Source: a bacterium
GTDB lineage: Bacteria > AUK180
Assembly (NCBI GenBank): GCA_023133295.1
Contig: JAGLWT010000082.1
Location: forward strand, 1-54,018
Direction: 5' to 3'
DNA length: 54,018 nucleotides
Part shown: positions 9,341 through 17,277 of the stretch, piece by piece
Position numbering within the stretch: the stretch's first letter is position 1
Layout of the letters: the number at the start of each line of letters is the position of its first letter
Program-made: the position numbers and the translations under genes
The notes under the pieces: generated by a model
What the model was told of the DNA's origin: nothing
The model's database searches: none
The model's input: the letters and a program-made list of their open reading frames with translations, nothing else

Positions 9341-11841
9341 AGGGGGTAATTCTGGCAGGGGGCTTCGGGACGCGTTTAAGGCCGCTAACTTATAATATTC
9401 CAAAACCCATGGTTCCGGTTGTAAATGTACCGATCATGGAACATAATCTTAGATTGCTGAAAAAACACGGGATCAAAGACCTTATTGTCATTCTCTATTA
9501 TCAGGGGGACACAATAAAGGATTATTTCAAAGACGGTTCTCAGTGGGGAGTGAAAATTACTTATCACAAGGCGGATTCCGACTATGGCACTGCCGGAGCG
9601 CTCAAGGATGCGTCTTCACTTATCGGGAAGGATGATTTTATCATTATTTCCGCTGATATCCTGACGGATTTTGACATTAAAAAGGGGATCGCGGCTTTTA
9701 ATTCCAGGAGGTCTCTTTTTACTATCTTTCTTACTTCCGTTTCGAATCCTCTGGATTTCGGCATAGTGATCTTCGATGAGAAGAGCACCATCACGAAATT
9801 TCTGGAAAAACCGTCCTGGGGGCAGGTGTTCTCCGACCAGATCAATACAGGGATATATGTAGTAAAGAACAAGGTACTCGATTATATCCCCGAGAAGACC
9901 TTCTTTGATTTTTCAAAGGATCTCTTTCCCGCAATGATGGACGACGGAAAATCTATTAAGGCCCATGTGGCGAAGGGATATTGGAGAGATATCGGAAATA
10001 TTTCCGAGTACAGGAACGCGCATCGTGATATTCTTAAGGGTCAGGTGAAGGTCTCCATAAGTGGAAAACGGCTTGACATTCTTGGCCAGGATGTGAGATG
10101 CGGCCAGGATGTGCAGGTCGGTAAGAATATTGAATTTTCCGGAACTGTTATTATCGGAAATAACTCCTTTATCGGGAATAATTGCCACATTGAGAATACG
10201 GTCATCGGTTCAGGAGTGACCATCTCTTCCGGCGTTGTGATAAAGAACTCTATTGTATGGGACAACTCTGCCATTGGCAAAAGATGCAGAATACATGAAA
10301 ATATTATCGGCTCTGCGGTCACACTCGGAGATAATTGTTATATCTCGGAGAACGCGGTTGTCTCGGATAATTGTATCTTAGGTCAAGATGTTGTGGTGAA
10401 TTCAAATGTTAAGATCTGGCCTCAGAAAACCATTGAAGAGGGATCGATAATCGATAAGTCCGTTGTCTGGGGTGGAAAATGGAACAAAAACCTTTTTGGG
10501 AATTATGGTATTACAGGTATCGCGAATTCCGAGATACATCCCGAATTCGCCGCCAAGATCGGCGCTGTTTACGGAGCTACCTTGGGGAAGGGAAGTAAGA
10601 TACTGATCGGCCGTGATGCGCATAAGGCCTCCCGGATGATCTCCCGGGCTTTTATCACCGGACTTCTGTCGGTAGGCGTAAATATAGACCACCTGTCGGA
10701 GGTTGCCTTACCCATACTCAGATTTCAGCTGAACAAGGGCGCGTATAAGGGTGGTGTGTTTATAAGGATGTCGCCGATAGATGCCCAGTTAATGGACATT
10801 CAATTCTACGATGAGTCCGGCTTCGATGTCGCGGTCGGTTTTGAGAAATCCATAGAACGCCTCTTCCACCGTGAGGATTATTTAAGAATGAATTACAGGG
10901 AAGTGGGAAATATCTCATACCCGTACAGAGTGTACGAATACTATAAGGAAGGCTGGGAGAACTTCGTTGACGGCGGCGGTGAGAACAAGAAGCTTTCCGT
11001 AGTCATCGATTATGCGTCCGGATTGACATCAAAGACCTTTCCCACATTGATTGGACAGATAACCAAGAATACAACCTCTCTGAATGCGGCTCTTGATGAA
11101 GAGAGGGAAGCATATACCCCCGAGGAGTATAAATTTCATTTATCACAATTGCGGGAGATCGTGAAAAACCTGAATATGGACCTCGGCTTCCTAATTGATT
11201 CCTGTGGAGAATCTATCGCGGTTATCGATGAGAAGGGACATTGTTATGAAAATGAGAAATTACTCATCCTGCTTTCCTTTTTGCTCTTGAAATACCAGGG
11301 ACTTAAGAGGATGATACTTCCGGTGAATGCCCCGAAATTTATAAATGATCTTGCCGCTACCCATAAATGTACGGTGATAACTTCTCCTGTTACTCTTAAA
11401 TTCCTCGGAAAACAAGCTCAGGAAGCAGAGGTGGATTTTGTCGGCACGGTAAATGGGGAGTTCATGTTCCCCTCCTTCAGTCACGCGGTTGACGGAATAT
11501 GCTCGATCAGTAAGATCATTACACTTGTGTCAAAGCACGACTTGAAATTGAGTCAGGTATGGAAGGATATCGGTTATAAGCGCAAATTCCAGAAGACCCG
11601 TGTTCCATGTTCGGATAAATTCAAAGGCAGAGTGCTGAGAGAGCTTTATGAAAATTTCAAAGATGGTGATATAGAAATGATAGACGGTATCTCAATACGG
11701 CATTCCAAGAATGTATGGATGACGATCATTCCGGACTCGGATGCTGCCTGCTTCAATATTTCAGGAGAGTATGTGAAGAAAGAGGAATGGGACAAATACC
11801 TCCAGAAGGTTAAGAAGATAATCCGTCAAGTTACAGGTTAA
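9337..11841 (+). CDS. NDP-sugar nucleotidyltransferase fused to a degenerate phosphomannomutase domain
   Basis: 834 residues with three parts. Residues 1-235 form a sugar-1-phosphate nucleotidyltransferase with LAGGFGTRLRPLT and KPMVPV, of the type that makes GDP-mannose or a similar nucleotide sugar. Residues 240-385 are left-handed beta-helix hexapeptide repeats (IGNNSFIGNN type). Residues 390-834 follow the alpha-D-phosphohexomutase layout. The expected phosphoserine loop (TASHNP in active enzymes) is replaced near residue 477 by RMSPIDAQ, so the mutase half lacks the usual catalytic Ser-His pair and is probably inactive or regulatory. The architecture matches the known mannose-1-phosphate guanylyltransferase/phosphomannomutase-like fusions. 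It likely supplies envelope glycan precursors. Its substrate cannot be fixed from sequence. Confidence 0.9.
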   Translation: MKGVILAGGFGTRLRPLTYNIPKPMVPVVNVPIMEHNLRLLKKHGIKDLIVILYYQGDTIKDYFKDGSQWGVKITYHKADSDYGTAGALKDASSLIGKDDFIIISADILTDFDIKKGIAAFNSRRSLFTIFLTSVSNPLDFGIVIFDEKSTITKFLEKPSWGQVFSDQINTGIYVVKNKVLDYIPEKTFFDFSKDLFPAMMDDGKSIKAHVAKGYWRDIGNISEYRNAHRDILKGQVKVSISGKRLDILGQDVRCGQDVQVGKNIEFSGTVIIGNNSFIGNNCHIENTVIGSGVTISSGVVIKNSIVWDNSAIGKRCRIHENIIGSAVTLGDNCYISENAVVSDNCILGQDVVVNSNVKIWPQKTIEEGSIIDKSVVWGGKWNKNLFGNYGITGIANSEIHPEFAAKIGAVYGATLGKGSKILIGRDAHKASRMISRAFITGLLSVGVNIDHLSEVALPILRFQLNKGAYKGGVFIRMSPIDAQLMDIQFYDESGFDVAVGFEKSIERLFHREDYLRMNYREVGNISYPYRVYEYYKEGWENFVDGGGENKKLSVVIDYASGLTSKTFPTLIGQITKNTTSLNAALDEEREAYTPEEYKFHLSQLREIVKNLNMDLGFLIDSCGESIAVIDEKGHCYENEKLLILLSFLLLKYQGLKRMILPVNAPKFINDLAATHKCTVITSPVTLKFLGKQAQEAEVDFVGTVNGEFMFPSFSHAVDGICSISKIITLVSKHDLKLSQVWKDIGYKRKFQKTRVPCSDKFKGRVLRELYENFKDGDIEMIDGISIRHSKNVWMTIIPDSDAACFNISGEYVKKEEWDKYLQKVKKIIRQVTG

Positions 11842-12368
11842 TGAGCAAACAGAGATTCTTTGTTGGAGCCTTGATCCTTATTTGCCTATTGACGGGGTTC
11901 TTTCTCTGGCATCGTTCCGTTTCATCGCCCGCCGCTTCTGAAAGTGAAAAAGTAATATCCAATCCGCCAATGGATTTCGAATTTAAAGATAAATTATTAT
12001 CGGAAGAAAAAATGGCCGAGGACAGGAAGATCACGCGCGATCCTGAGCCAAAGAAAAAAGCGGAGAGTAATTCTCTGCCGGAAGCCAAAACCGTCACAAG
12101 AAAGAATGTCAAAGAGAAAAGGGCCCCATCACGGGATTCCTATTTTCTGCAAACCTCTTCATTCCGGCTGCGCGAACAGGCGGAAGAGGAGCGGTTCCGT
12201 TTGAAAAAAGATTTTTTCCCCGTTGAGATCACGGCGGTTGACCTCGGTGACAAAGGCGTGTGGTATAGGGTCATTATCGGTCCCGTAAGCCAGAAAAAGA
12301 TGGAACGATTCAGCAAGAAATTAGCGGATGAGTTCGGGATCAAGTCTTTGATCCGAAAGAATAGATGA
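11841..12368 (+). CDS. SPOR-domain membrane protein
   Basis: 175 residues: one N-terminal transmembrane helix (about residues 7-23), a charged linker rich in Lys and Glu, and a C-terminal SPOR domain at about 97-172 (YFLQTSSFRLREQAE, then YRVIIGPVSQKKM). SPOR domains bind peptidoglycan stripped of stem peptides and place proteins at division sites, so a septal or cell-wall role is expected. The start shares one base with the preceding TAA (TAATG), and the gene overlaps the M20 peptidase by 4 nt. No FtsN-specific features beyond the layout were seen. Confidence 0.88.
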   Translation: MSKQRFFVGALILICLLTGFFLWHRSVSSPAASESEKVISNPPMDFEFKDKLLSEEKMAEDRKITRDPEPKKKAESNSLPEAKTVTRKNVKEKRAPSRDSYFLQTSSFRLREQAEEERFRLKKDFFPVEITAVDLGDKGVWYRVIIGPVSQKKMERFSKKLADEFGIKSLIRKNR

Positions 12369-13432
12369 ATAATTCCGTCCTGAAGGAGCTCGTTAATATC
12401 AATAGTGATTCCGCAAATAGCAAAGGCATTAGAGCTTGTATGGATATTCTCATCCGTCATGCCTCCTCGCTTGGCCTAAAATCTGATTTATTAAAGATCG
12501 ATACCGATAATCCCATATTAAAAGTGATCAGCGGAAAAGGGAGATCAAAGCGATTGCTGCTCGTTGGCCATGTTGATACCGTATTTGCCGAAAACTGGGG
12601 ACCCTTAACCTCGGCTGACGGTATATTCAGAGGCCCCGGAGTTCAGGATATGAAAGCGGGACTGATGATGATGTTCGCCTTAGCCCGTAAATTCCGAGAT
12701 GACCCGCTGATCGAATTGACCTTACTGATAAATTCAGATGAAGAGATCGGTTCATTAAATTCGATCGAGATATTCAGAGAGACAGCGGCAGTATGCGATA
12801 TGGGCTTAGTGTTCGAAGGCGTGGCCCGGGAAATAGGCTTCATTGTCAAGCGAAAAGGAATAGCAGAATTTCATCTATACTCCAAGGGCACAGCCGCGCA
12901 TGCCGGAAATGCATTTCATCAGGGTAAAAACGCGATCGTTGAGCTGATGCAGGCCGTCAGATCGATACTTAGAGAGGCTTCAGGCCTTCCAAAAGAAGTT
13001 ACCCTGAACCTGGGCAAATTCCTTGGCGGCGGCAAGTTGAATATCGTTCCCGATCATGCCGAAGCGCATTTTGACCTGCGTTATTCGCAGATATCGCAAT
13101 TTGACAAAGTATTGGGGATCTTTCAAAAACATATATCAGACATGAAAACTCTGACACTTGAATATAAGAACAAACGCCCGCCTATGGAGACCGCCGTTCC
13201 AGATGAGATCATTGCTCAGCTTTCGCGACTTTTTGAGAAGCATGGCGAACCGTGTGAACCTGCTTCTTCTGGGGGCTGTTCCGATGGGAATTTCCTTTCG
13301 AGTTTCGGCATCCCGGTATTAGACGGATTGGGCCCCCGTGGCGGGGGTGACCATACCAGTGACGAATTTACTATAGAGGCGAGTATTATCAATCGGATAA
13401 ACGCTCTCTCTGATTTCATACGGAATATATAG
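12365..13432 (+). CDS. M20-family metallopeptidase (glutamate carboxypeptidase-like)
   Basis: 355 residues, cytoplasmic, no signal peptide. M20 enzymes are di-zinc exopeptidases or deacylases. The metal site is visible: GHVDTV (His69, Asp71), GVQDMKAG with the bridging Asp95, and the general base pair Glu126-Glu127 in SDEEIGS. A dimerisation insert follows at about residues 160-275. The late GGGDHTSDEF supplies the C-terminal His ligand. The carboxypeptidase G2/ArgE group fits best, but the substrate is unknown. It is the last gene of the first operon. The stop codon TAG straddles the edge of the adjacent inverted repeat (13431-13456), so the final bases of the stop belong to the mobile unit. 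Confidence 0.92.
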   Translation: MNNSVLKELVNINSDSANSKGIRACMDILIRHASSLGLKSDLLKIDTDNPILKVISGKGRSKRLLLVGHVDTVFAENWGPLTSADGIFRGPGVQDMKAGLMMMFALARKFRDDPLIELTLLINSDEEIGSLNSIEIFRETAAVCDMGLVFEGVAREIGFIVKRKGIAEFHLYSKGTAAHAGNAFHQGKNAIVELMQAVRSILREASGLPKEVTLNLGKFLGGGKLNIVPDHAEAHFDLRYSQISQFDKVLGIFQKHISDMKTLTLEYKNKRPPMETAVPDEIIAQLSRLFEKHGEPCEPASSGGCSDGNFLSSFGIPVLDGLGPRGGGDHTSDEFTIEASIINRINALSDFIRNI

Positions 13433-13456
13433 GTACCGGGTCTTTACATCTTACAT
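13431..13456 (+). repeat. Inverted repeat, left copy
   Basis: A 26-bp sequence that starts AGGTACCGGGTC and ends TTACAT. It is the exact reverse complement of 14403-14428. It overlaps the stop codon of the M20 gene by two bases. A GGTACC palindrome lies at 13432-13437. Confidence 0.9.
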
Positions 13457-14382
13457 TTCTCGATTCTTTCAACTTCTGCTGCCAGTTCACGATCCTCTTG
13501 CAAAAGTTTACCAAATCTAAAAAGTCGTACACCAACGGCATTACCGCTTTTGATCCCTACTTTTTCCGCTATTTCTTTTTGAGTCAGATCACAATGTTTG
13601 CTAAGAAGAAAAATTACAATATCCCGGTACTTCTTATGATCCTTATAATCTTTTAATGCCCTGAACATTTTCCAAATGTCAGAATGATCCATTCGCAATT
13701 TTGTTGACTGCACTATCTCATCAGAAATATATTGTCCGGAAATGTATTTTTCACGGATTTCTTTGATCCATTTGTCTGATCCAAGAATAGAATTATATTT
13801 CTCATGTATCTTCGGCGCTGATTCCTCGTCTTCATTGAGCCAGGTTAGGATCTTGGAAATTTCTTCAGTTCCTAAATGAGATTTTAGAACCTTCCAGGAA
13901 ATAACTTCTCGGATTTCATCGCAAAGGTTATTGCACTCCTTGGCTTTAGTGAGATAATACCAAGGTGAGCCCAGGTAGTTCTCTACTCTATCTGTAACGC
14001 CCTTTCTCATTGCATTCTGATTGATGTATCGGAATACATTATTATAATAACTTCCACTTTCGATCAATATAGCCTTATAGCGTTTACTTAAAACCGCGCC
14101 GTGCCTTTTGAAATGTCTATTATAGGCTCTTGCCAGTTCTCTGTTGAAATAGAGCATTCCCCTGCTTAGATTTCCCTGAGGGGTTTCTAACAGCATATGA
14201 TAGTGGTTCTGCATTAAAATAAAAGTGTGAAATATAAATCCGTACTTCAATTTCACCCTTTGCAATAGCTCGATGAAGTTCTTGAAATTAAGAGCATCCC
14301 TGTAGAGCCATAAAATCCCAGTGCCATGACTCATCACATGATAAAGTGCACCTTGGTATTCGATTCGTAGTGGTCTGTTCAT
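13444..14382 (-). CDS. REP-associated-type tyrosine transposase (Y1_Tnp, HUH family)
   Basis: 312 residues. The N-terminal 150 residues form a Y1 transposase domain that cleaves single-stranded DNA through a tyrosine. The HUH metal site is QNHYHMLLE (about residues 58-66). The probable catalytic tyrosine is in FRYINQNAMRKG (about 117-128). The RYKAILIES motif between them is also typical. The C-terminal half ends in a helix-turn-helix-like segment (LTQKEIAEKVGI, about 267-278), as in RAYT proteins with a DnaA-C-like tail. No second transposase gene or accessory gene is present. Its promoter lies in the adjacent inverted repeat region. It appears intact. Confidence 0.9.
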   Translation of the reverse strand: MNRPLRIEYQGALYHVMSHGTGILWLYRDALNFKNFIELLQRVKLKYGFIFHTFILMQNHYHMLLETPQGNLSRGMLYFNRELARAYNRHFKRHGAVLSKRYKAILIESGSYYNNVFRYINQNAMRKGVTDRVENYLGSPWYYLTKAKECNNLCDEIREVISWKVLKSHLGTEEISKILTWLNEDEESAPKIHEKYNSILGSDKWIKEIREKYISGQYISDEIVQSTKLRMDHSDIWKMFRALKDYKDHKKYRDIVIFLLSKHCDLTQKEIAEKVGIKSGNAVGVRLFRFGKLLQEDRELAAEVERIEKCKM

Positions 14383-14387
14383 GTCTT

Positions 14388-14416
14388 AGTTTACTACATT
14401 TTATGTAAGATGTAAA
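14388..14416 (-). promoter_or_regulatory. Promoter of the Y1 transposase gene, leaderless arrangement
   Basis: On the minus strand, TTTACA at 14411-14416, a 17-bp spacer and TAAACT at 14388-14393. The ATG begins at 14382, five bases after the -10 box. The -35 hexamer sits inside the right inverted repeat. Confidence 0.5.
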
Positions 14417-14428
14417 GACCCGGTACCT
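14403..14428 (-). repeat. Inverted repeat, right copy
   Basis: The exact reverse complement of 13431-13456. Its last base (14428) is also the first base of the TTGAAA box of the downstream lipoprotein gene. It contributes the -35 hexamer of the transposase promoter on the other strand. Confidence 0.9.
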
Positions 14429-14456
14429 TGAAAAGTACAGGCAAATATGGTAGAAT
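14428..14456 (+). promoter_or_regulatory. Promoter of the lipoprotein gene, leaderless arrangement
   Basis: TTGAAA at 14428-14433, a 17-bp spacer and TAGAAT at 14451-14456. Six bases (TCACTT) separate it from the ATG at 14463, and there is no Shine-Dalgarno site. The promoter touches the edge of the mobile unit. Confidence 0.65.
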
Positions 14457-14462
14457 TCACTT

Positions 14463-15050
14463 ATGAGAAAAGTATATTCTTTTGTGGTCTGCGCCATCTT
14501 ATTATCGCTTATTTTCGGATGTACCGCGGATAAGTCCTCAACTTCTCTTGATAAGGAGTATCAGTCGGTTTCCAAAGGCCCTGACGAGGCAGTATTTACG
14601 CACACAACCGTTCAATTATCTGAGATGCTTTCGCTGCCTTCCGGTTGGGCTCCGGCAAAAGAAAAAAGCGTTGAAGTGAGAAATAATGAGTTCTCCGTTA
14701 ATCTCTACGAGGTCTCCCTCTCTACCGATATCATAGGAGAAGATCTAAAGAGCAATACAATGGGTTTTACAGTTAAACTCATAGATATTGGAGAGTCAAC
14801 TCTTTATCCCTCTCTTGCTTCACACAATTTTTTCTATAAATTCGGTGTTGAAAAGAACAGTGAAATTGAATTCAAAAATAAAAAGGTCCATACCGGGTGG
14901 GAATTGGTCCTATCGTATGACAAGGTGGAAAAAAAGGGTTCTTTTACAGCTTACAAGAGCCCCATATTTATTATAATGAACAGTGATTCTATAGAACTTG
15001 ACCAGACAGAGTCACTGTTGATATATTTACTTGACGAGATTAAAAATTAG
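14463..15050 (+). CDS. Lipoprotein of unknown function
   Basis: 195 residues with a type II signal peptide; the lipobox LIFGC puts the acylated Cys at residue 20. The mature part looks like one compact alpha/beta domain (SGWAPAKEKSVEVRNNEFSV and later strands) with no motif I recognise. The length and hydrophilic strands suggest an envelope-anchored domain of the PsbP/DUF type, but this is weak. The promoter of the SRP RNA lies in the last 35 bases of its coding sequence. Function is unknown. Confidence 0.8.
   Translation: MRKVYSFVVCAILLSLIFGCTADKSSTSLDKEYQSVSKGPDEAVFTHTTVQLSEMLSLPSGWAPAKEKSVEVRNNEFSVNLYEVSLSTDIIGEDLKSNTMGFTVKLIDIGESTLYPSLASHNFFYKFGVEKNSEIEFKNKKVHTGWELVLSYDKVEKKGSFTAYKSPIFIIMNSDSIELDQTESLLIYLLDEIKN
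15018..15046 (+). promoter_or_regulatory. Probable promoter of the SRP RNA gene inside the preceding coding end
   Basis: TTGATA at 15018-15023, a 17-bp spacer and TAAAAA at 15041-15046, about 4-7 bases before the inferred RNA 5' end. It lies in the 3' end of the lipoprotein gene. It would also transcribe dnaX-ybaB-recR if there is no terminator after the RNA, and I see none. Confidence 0.5.
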
Positions 15051-15318
15051 GGGATGTGCTAGGTGGGTGGTTAGCGGTAACCTGTAACCTGCAATCCGCT
15101 CCAGCAGGGCTGAATACCCGGTTGAGGGTGTAACCTTTGTGTGGATGTTTTATCCGTCGCGTTGAAACCAGGGTCCTGTGCTTGGACACCGGGTGAACCC
15201 CGTCAGATCCGGAAGGAAGCAGCGGTAAACTACGGATTCATGCCACGGGAGCGCCTTGGCGGAGTGATCGGGTGATGCTCAAGCATTTGGGGGCAATTCG
15301 ATGCCGGGGCACCTCCCC
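15050..15318 (+). ncRNA. ffs: Signal recognition particle RNA, long form with Alu domain
   Basis: The RNA scaffold of SRP, which with Ffh targets membrane and secreted proteins to the translocon. The diagnostic apical stem is CAGATCCGGAAGGAAGCAGC at about 15205-15224, with a GGAA tetraloop. The 5' part (GTGCTAGGTGGG, then CTGTAACCTGCAATCCGCT) forms the Alu domain. The 5' GGGG (15050-15053) can pair with the 3' CCCC (15315-15318), which gives the ends. At about 269 nt it is the long bacterial type, as in Bacillus, rather than the 4.5S form of E. coli. It lies 11 nt before dnaX, the same order as in Bacillus. The ends are inferred from pairing, so allow a few bases. Confidence 0.93.
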
Positions 15319-15329
15319 GAAAGGCAGAT

Positions 15330-16982
15330 ATGAATAAGGAAAAATACACAGTTTTCGCAAGAAAGTACAGGGCCCAGAGTTTCGTGGAACTTGTGGGCCA
15401 GAAGCATGTTGTCCAAACCTTGAAGAACGCCGTTCTAAGCGGCCAGATCGGCCATGCTTATCTCTTCGCCGGACCGCGTGGTGTGGGTAAAACCTCGATG
15501 GCGAGAATACTTGCAAAGAGCTTGAATTGCAAAGAAGGCCCTACCGATCTTCCCTGTAATGTGTGTGACTCATGCCTCACTATCTCAAGGGGAAACGCTC
15601 TTGATGTGATCGAGATCGATGGCGCTTCCAATCGCCGCATTGACGATATACGTCATCTGATAGAACAATTGAAATATCCTCCGGTCTCCGGTGCGGATAA
15701 GAAAAAAATATATATTATCGATGAAGTTCATATGCTTACGAATGAGGCCTTCAACGCTCTTTTGAAATCTTTGGAGGAACCGCCTCCGCATGTGATCTTT
15801 ATCTTTGCCACTACCGAACCGTTCAAGGTCCCGCCAACTATACTTTCCCGTTGTCAGCGTTTTGACTTCAGAAGGATATCTCTTCAGGATATCAATAATA
15901 AATTGCGGGATATCGGCAAAAAAGAAAATATAGATGTGGACGATGAGGTCTATGGATATATCGGACTTCAATCCGAGGGGTCACTCAGGGATGCCGAGGT
16001 CATGTTAGACCAGCTATCTTCATTCTCGGAAGGGCGCATCACCGTTGAGATGGTACAGGATTTTCTGGGAATAGTTCCCATTGACTGGGTAATGAAGGTG
16101 CTGCAGCATATCGTTTCAAGTTCAGCGTCCGGCGGTATTGAAGTAGTATCGGACCTTTACTCCCGTGGATTGAATTTGAATGACTTCCTTCACTCATTTT
16201 TAAAGGTGTTAAGGGATCTTATTCTGATCTCTGCCGGGGATAAGAAGAACCGTTCGATCCTCTATTTTCCGGAAGAGAATTATACAAAATGGACAGAACT
16301 AATCTCCAAGATCAAATCTCAGGATCTTCTGATCAGTTTCATGCGTATTGTTGAGAAGACATATACCAATATAAAATATTCAGAAAGCGGCAACTTGGAG
16401 GTCGAGGTCATGATCGCGGAACTTCTTCATCTCTATGAGCTCTATGATATAGATGAATTGATCTCATATGCCCGCGCCGCAAAGATAAAAGACCAGGTGC
16501 ATGGACAAAACCAGGAAAGCCCTCAAGAGAATGAGAAGATTCCCGCGGATGGGCAGGAATCCGCGCCGTCTCCATCGAAAGTGATCGTAAATGCAAAGGA
16601 TTACGATGCTTTCTGTAAATGGGTCGAGTCAACTGATCCCAAGCTCTACGACAGTTTTTTGAAGAATACGATATTTCATTCCTTTGGTAAGGATGCGGCC
16701 CATATTACAATGAAAGACATCTCCAAATTATTTTTCAAAGAAAGACAAGGTGCTGATTGGACTCCAGTTGTCCGCCTGATGAGAAACTTCTTTCATTCTG
16801 AGCAGCTCGATCTTGAGGTGAATTGGGGGGATTCCAGCTTCAAGGATGGCAAGCTCATTAAATCCGGATTGAAGGATGAGGTGAAAAATGCCATTCCGGA
16901 GATCAAGACCCTGGTCGATGCCTTCGGTGGAAATATTCATGTGAAGCCGGAGAAAAAGGAGAATAAAAATGGCGAATTTTAA
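15330..16982 (+). CDS. dnaX: DNA polymerase III subunit gamma/tau
   Basis: 550 residues. It is the ATPase of the clamp-loader complex that places the sliding clamp on DNA. Walker A is GPRGVGKTS (about residues 47-55). The zinc site is made by Cys64 and the CNVCDSC group at about 74-80. Walker B-like IIDEVHML is at about 128-135, with sensor 1 in FATTEP and LSRCQRFDFRR. Domain III follows at about 225-365. The tail of about 180 residues is short compared with the E. coli tau. No obvious poly-A slippery site for gamma production was noted. The ribosome site is AAGGCAG before ATG. It overlaps ybaB by 14 nt. Confidence 0.96.
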   Translation: MNKEKYTVFARKYRAQSFVELVGQKHVVQTLKNAVLSGQIGHAYLFAGPRGVGKTSMARILAKSLNCKEGPTDLPCNVCDSCLTISRGNALDVIEIDGASNRRIDDIRHLIEQLKYPPVSGADKKKIYIIDEVHMLTNEAFNALLKSLEEPPPHVIFIFATTEPFKVPPTILSRCQRFDFRRISLQDINNKLRDIGKKENIDVDDEVYGYIGLQSEGSLRDAEVMLDQLSSFSEGRITVEMVQDFLGIVPIDWVMKVLQHIVSSSASGGIEVVSDLYSRGLNLNDFLHSFLKVLRDLILISAGDKKNRSILYFPEENYTKWTELISKIKSQDLLISFMRIVEKTYTNIKYSESGNLEVEVMIAELLHLYELYDIDELISYARAAKIKDQVHGQNQESPQENEKIPADGQESAPSPSKVIVNAKDYDAFCKWVESTDPKLYDSFLKNTIFHSFGKDAAHITMKDISKLFFKERQGADWTPVVRLMRNFFHSEQLDLEVNWGDSSFKDGKLIKSGLKDEVKNAIPEIKTLVDAFGGNIHVKPEKKENKNGEF

Positions 16983-17277
16983 TAAAATGCTAAAACAGAT
17001 GCAGCAATTACAGCAAGAGCTGATGAAAAAGCAGGACGAGGTGAAAACACTTGAAGTGACCGGAGAATCCGCCGGCGGCCTGGTCAAGGTTACAGCCAAT
17101 TGCGCAATGGAAATAAAGCGGATCGATATTGATGATGAGATATGGAAGGAGAATGACAAGGATATGCTGGCAGATCTGGTTGCTGCTGCTGTGAACATGG
17201 CTTTGAGCAGTGCTCAGGAGAAGATGAACGATGAACTCTCCGGGCTTACAGGTGGAATGAATATTCCCGGAATGTAG
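16969..17277 (+). CDS. ybaB: YbaB/EbfC nucleoid-associated protein
   Basis: 102 residues, the normal length. YbaB is a small dimeric DNA-binding protein that is nearly always encoded between dnaX and recR. The N-terminal helix (FNKMLKQMQQLQQELMKKQ) is followed by a VTGESAGGLVKVTANC strand region and a C-terminal helix with NMALSSAQEKM. The tail GGMNIPGM is also typical. The ribosome site is AAGGAG, with the ATG inside the dnaX 3' end. Confidence 0.96.
   Translation: MANFNKMLKQMQQLQQELMKKQDEVKTLEVTGESAGGLVKVTANCAMEIKRIDIDDEIWKENDKDMLADLVAAAVNMALSSAQEKMNDELSGLTGGMNIPGM

Larger units (their letters stand above)
13431..14428 (-). mobile_element. Single-gene Y1-transposase unit bounded by 26-bp inverted repeats
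   Basis: One transposase gene (13444-14382, minus) fills a 998-bp unit with perfect 26-bp inverted repeats at 13431-13456 and 14403-14428. Each repeat contains the palindrome GGTACC close to its outer end. No target duplication is evident. IS200/IS605 elements lack such inverted repeats, so this better fits a REP-associated (RAYT) gene flanked by its palindromic repeats. It separates the first operon from the ffs-dnaX operon. Confidence 0.75.

Noticed and set aside
10600..11841. A separate phosphomannomutase gene
   Set aside because: It is continuous in frame with the nucleotidyltransferase domain, with no stop or internal ribosome site, so it is one fusion protein.
15238..15516. Minus-strand frame over the SRP RNA and dnaX start
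   Set aside because: It overlaps the SRP RNA and a confident dnaX start. Its residues reflect the RNA stems.
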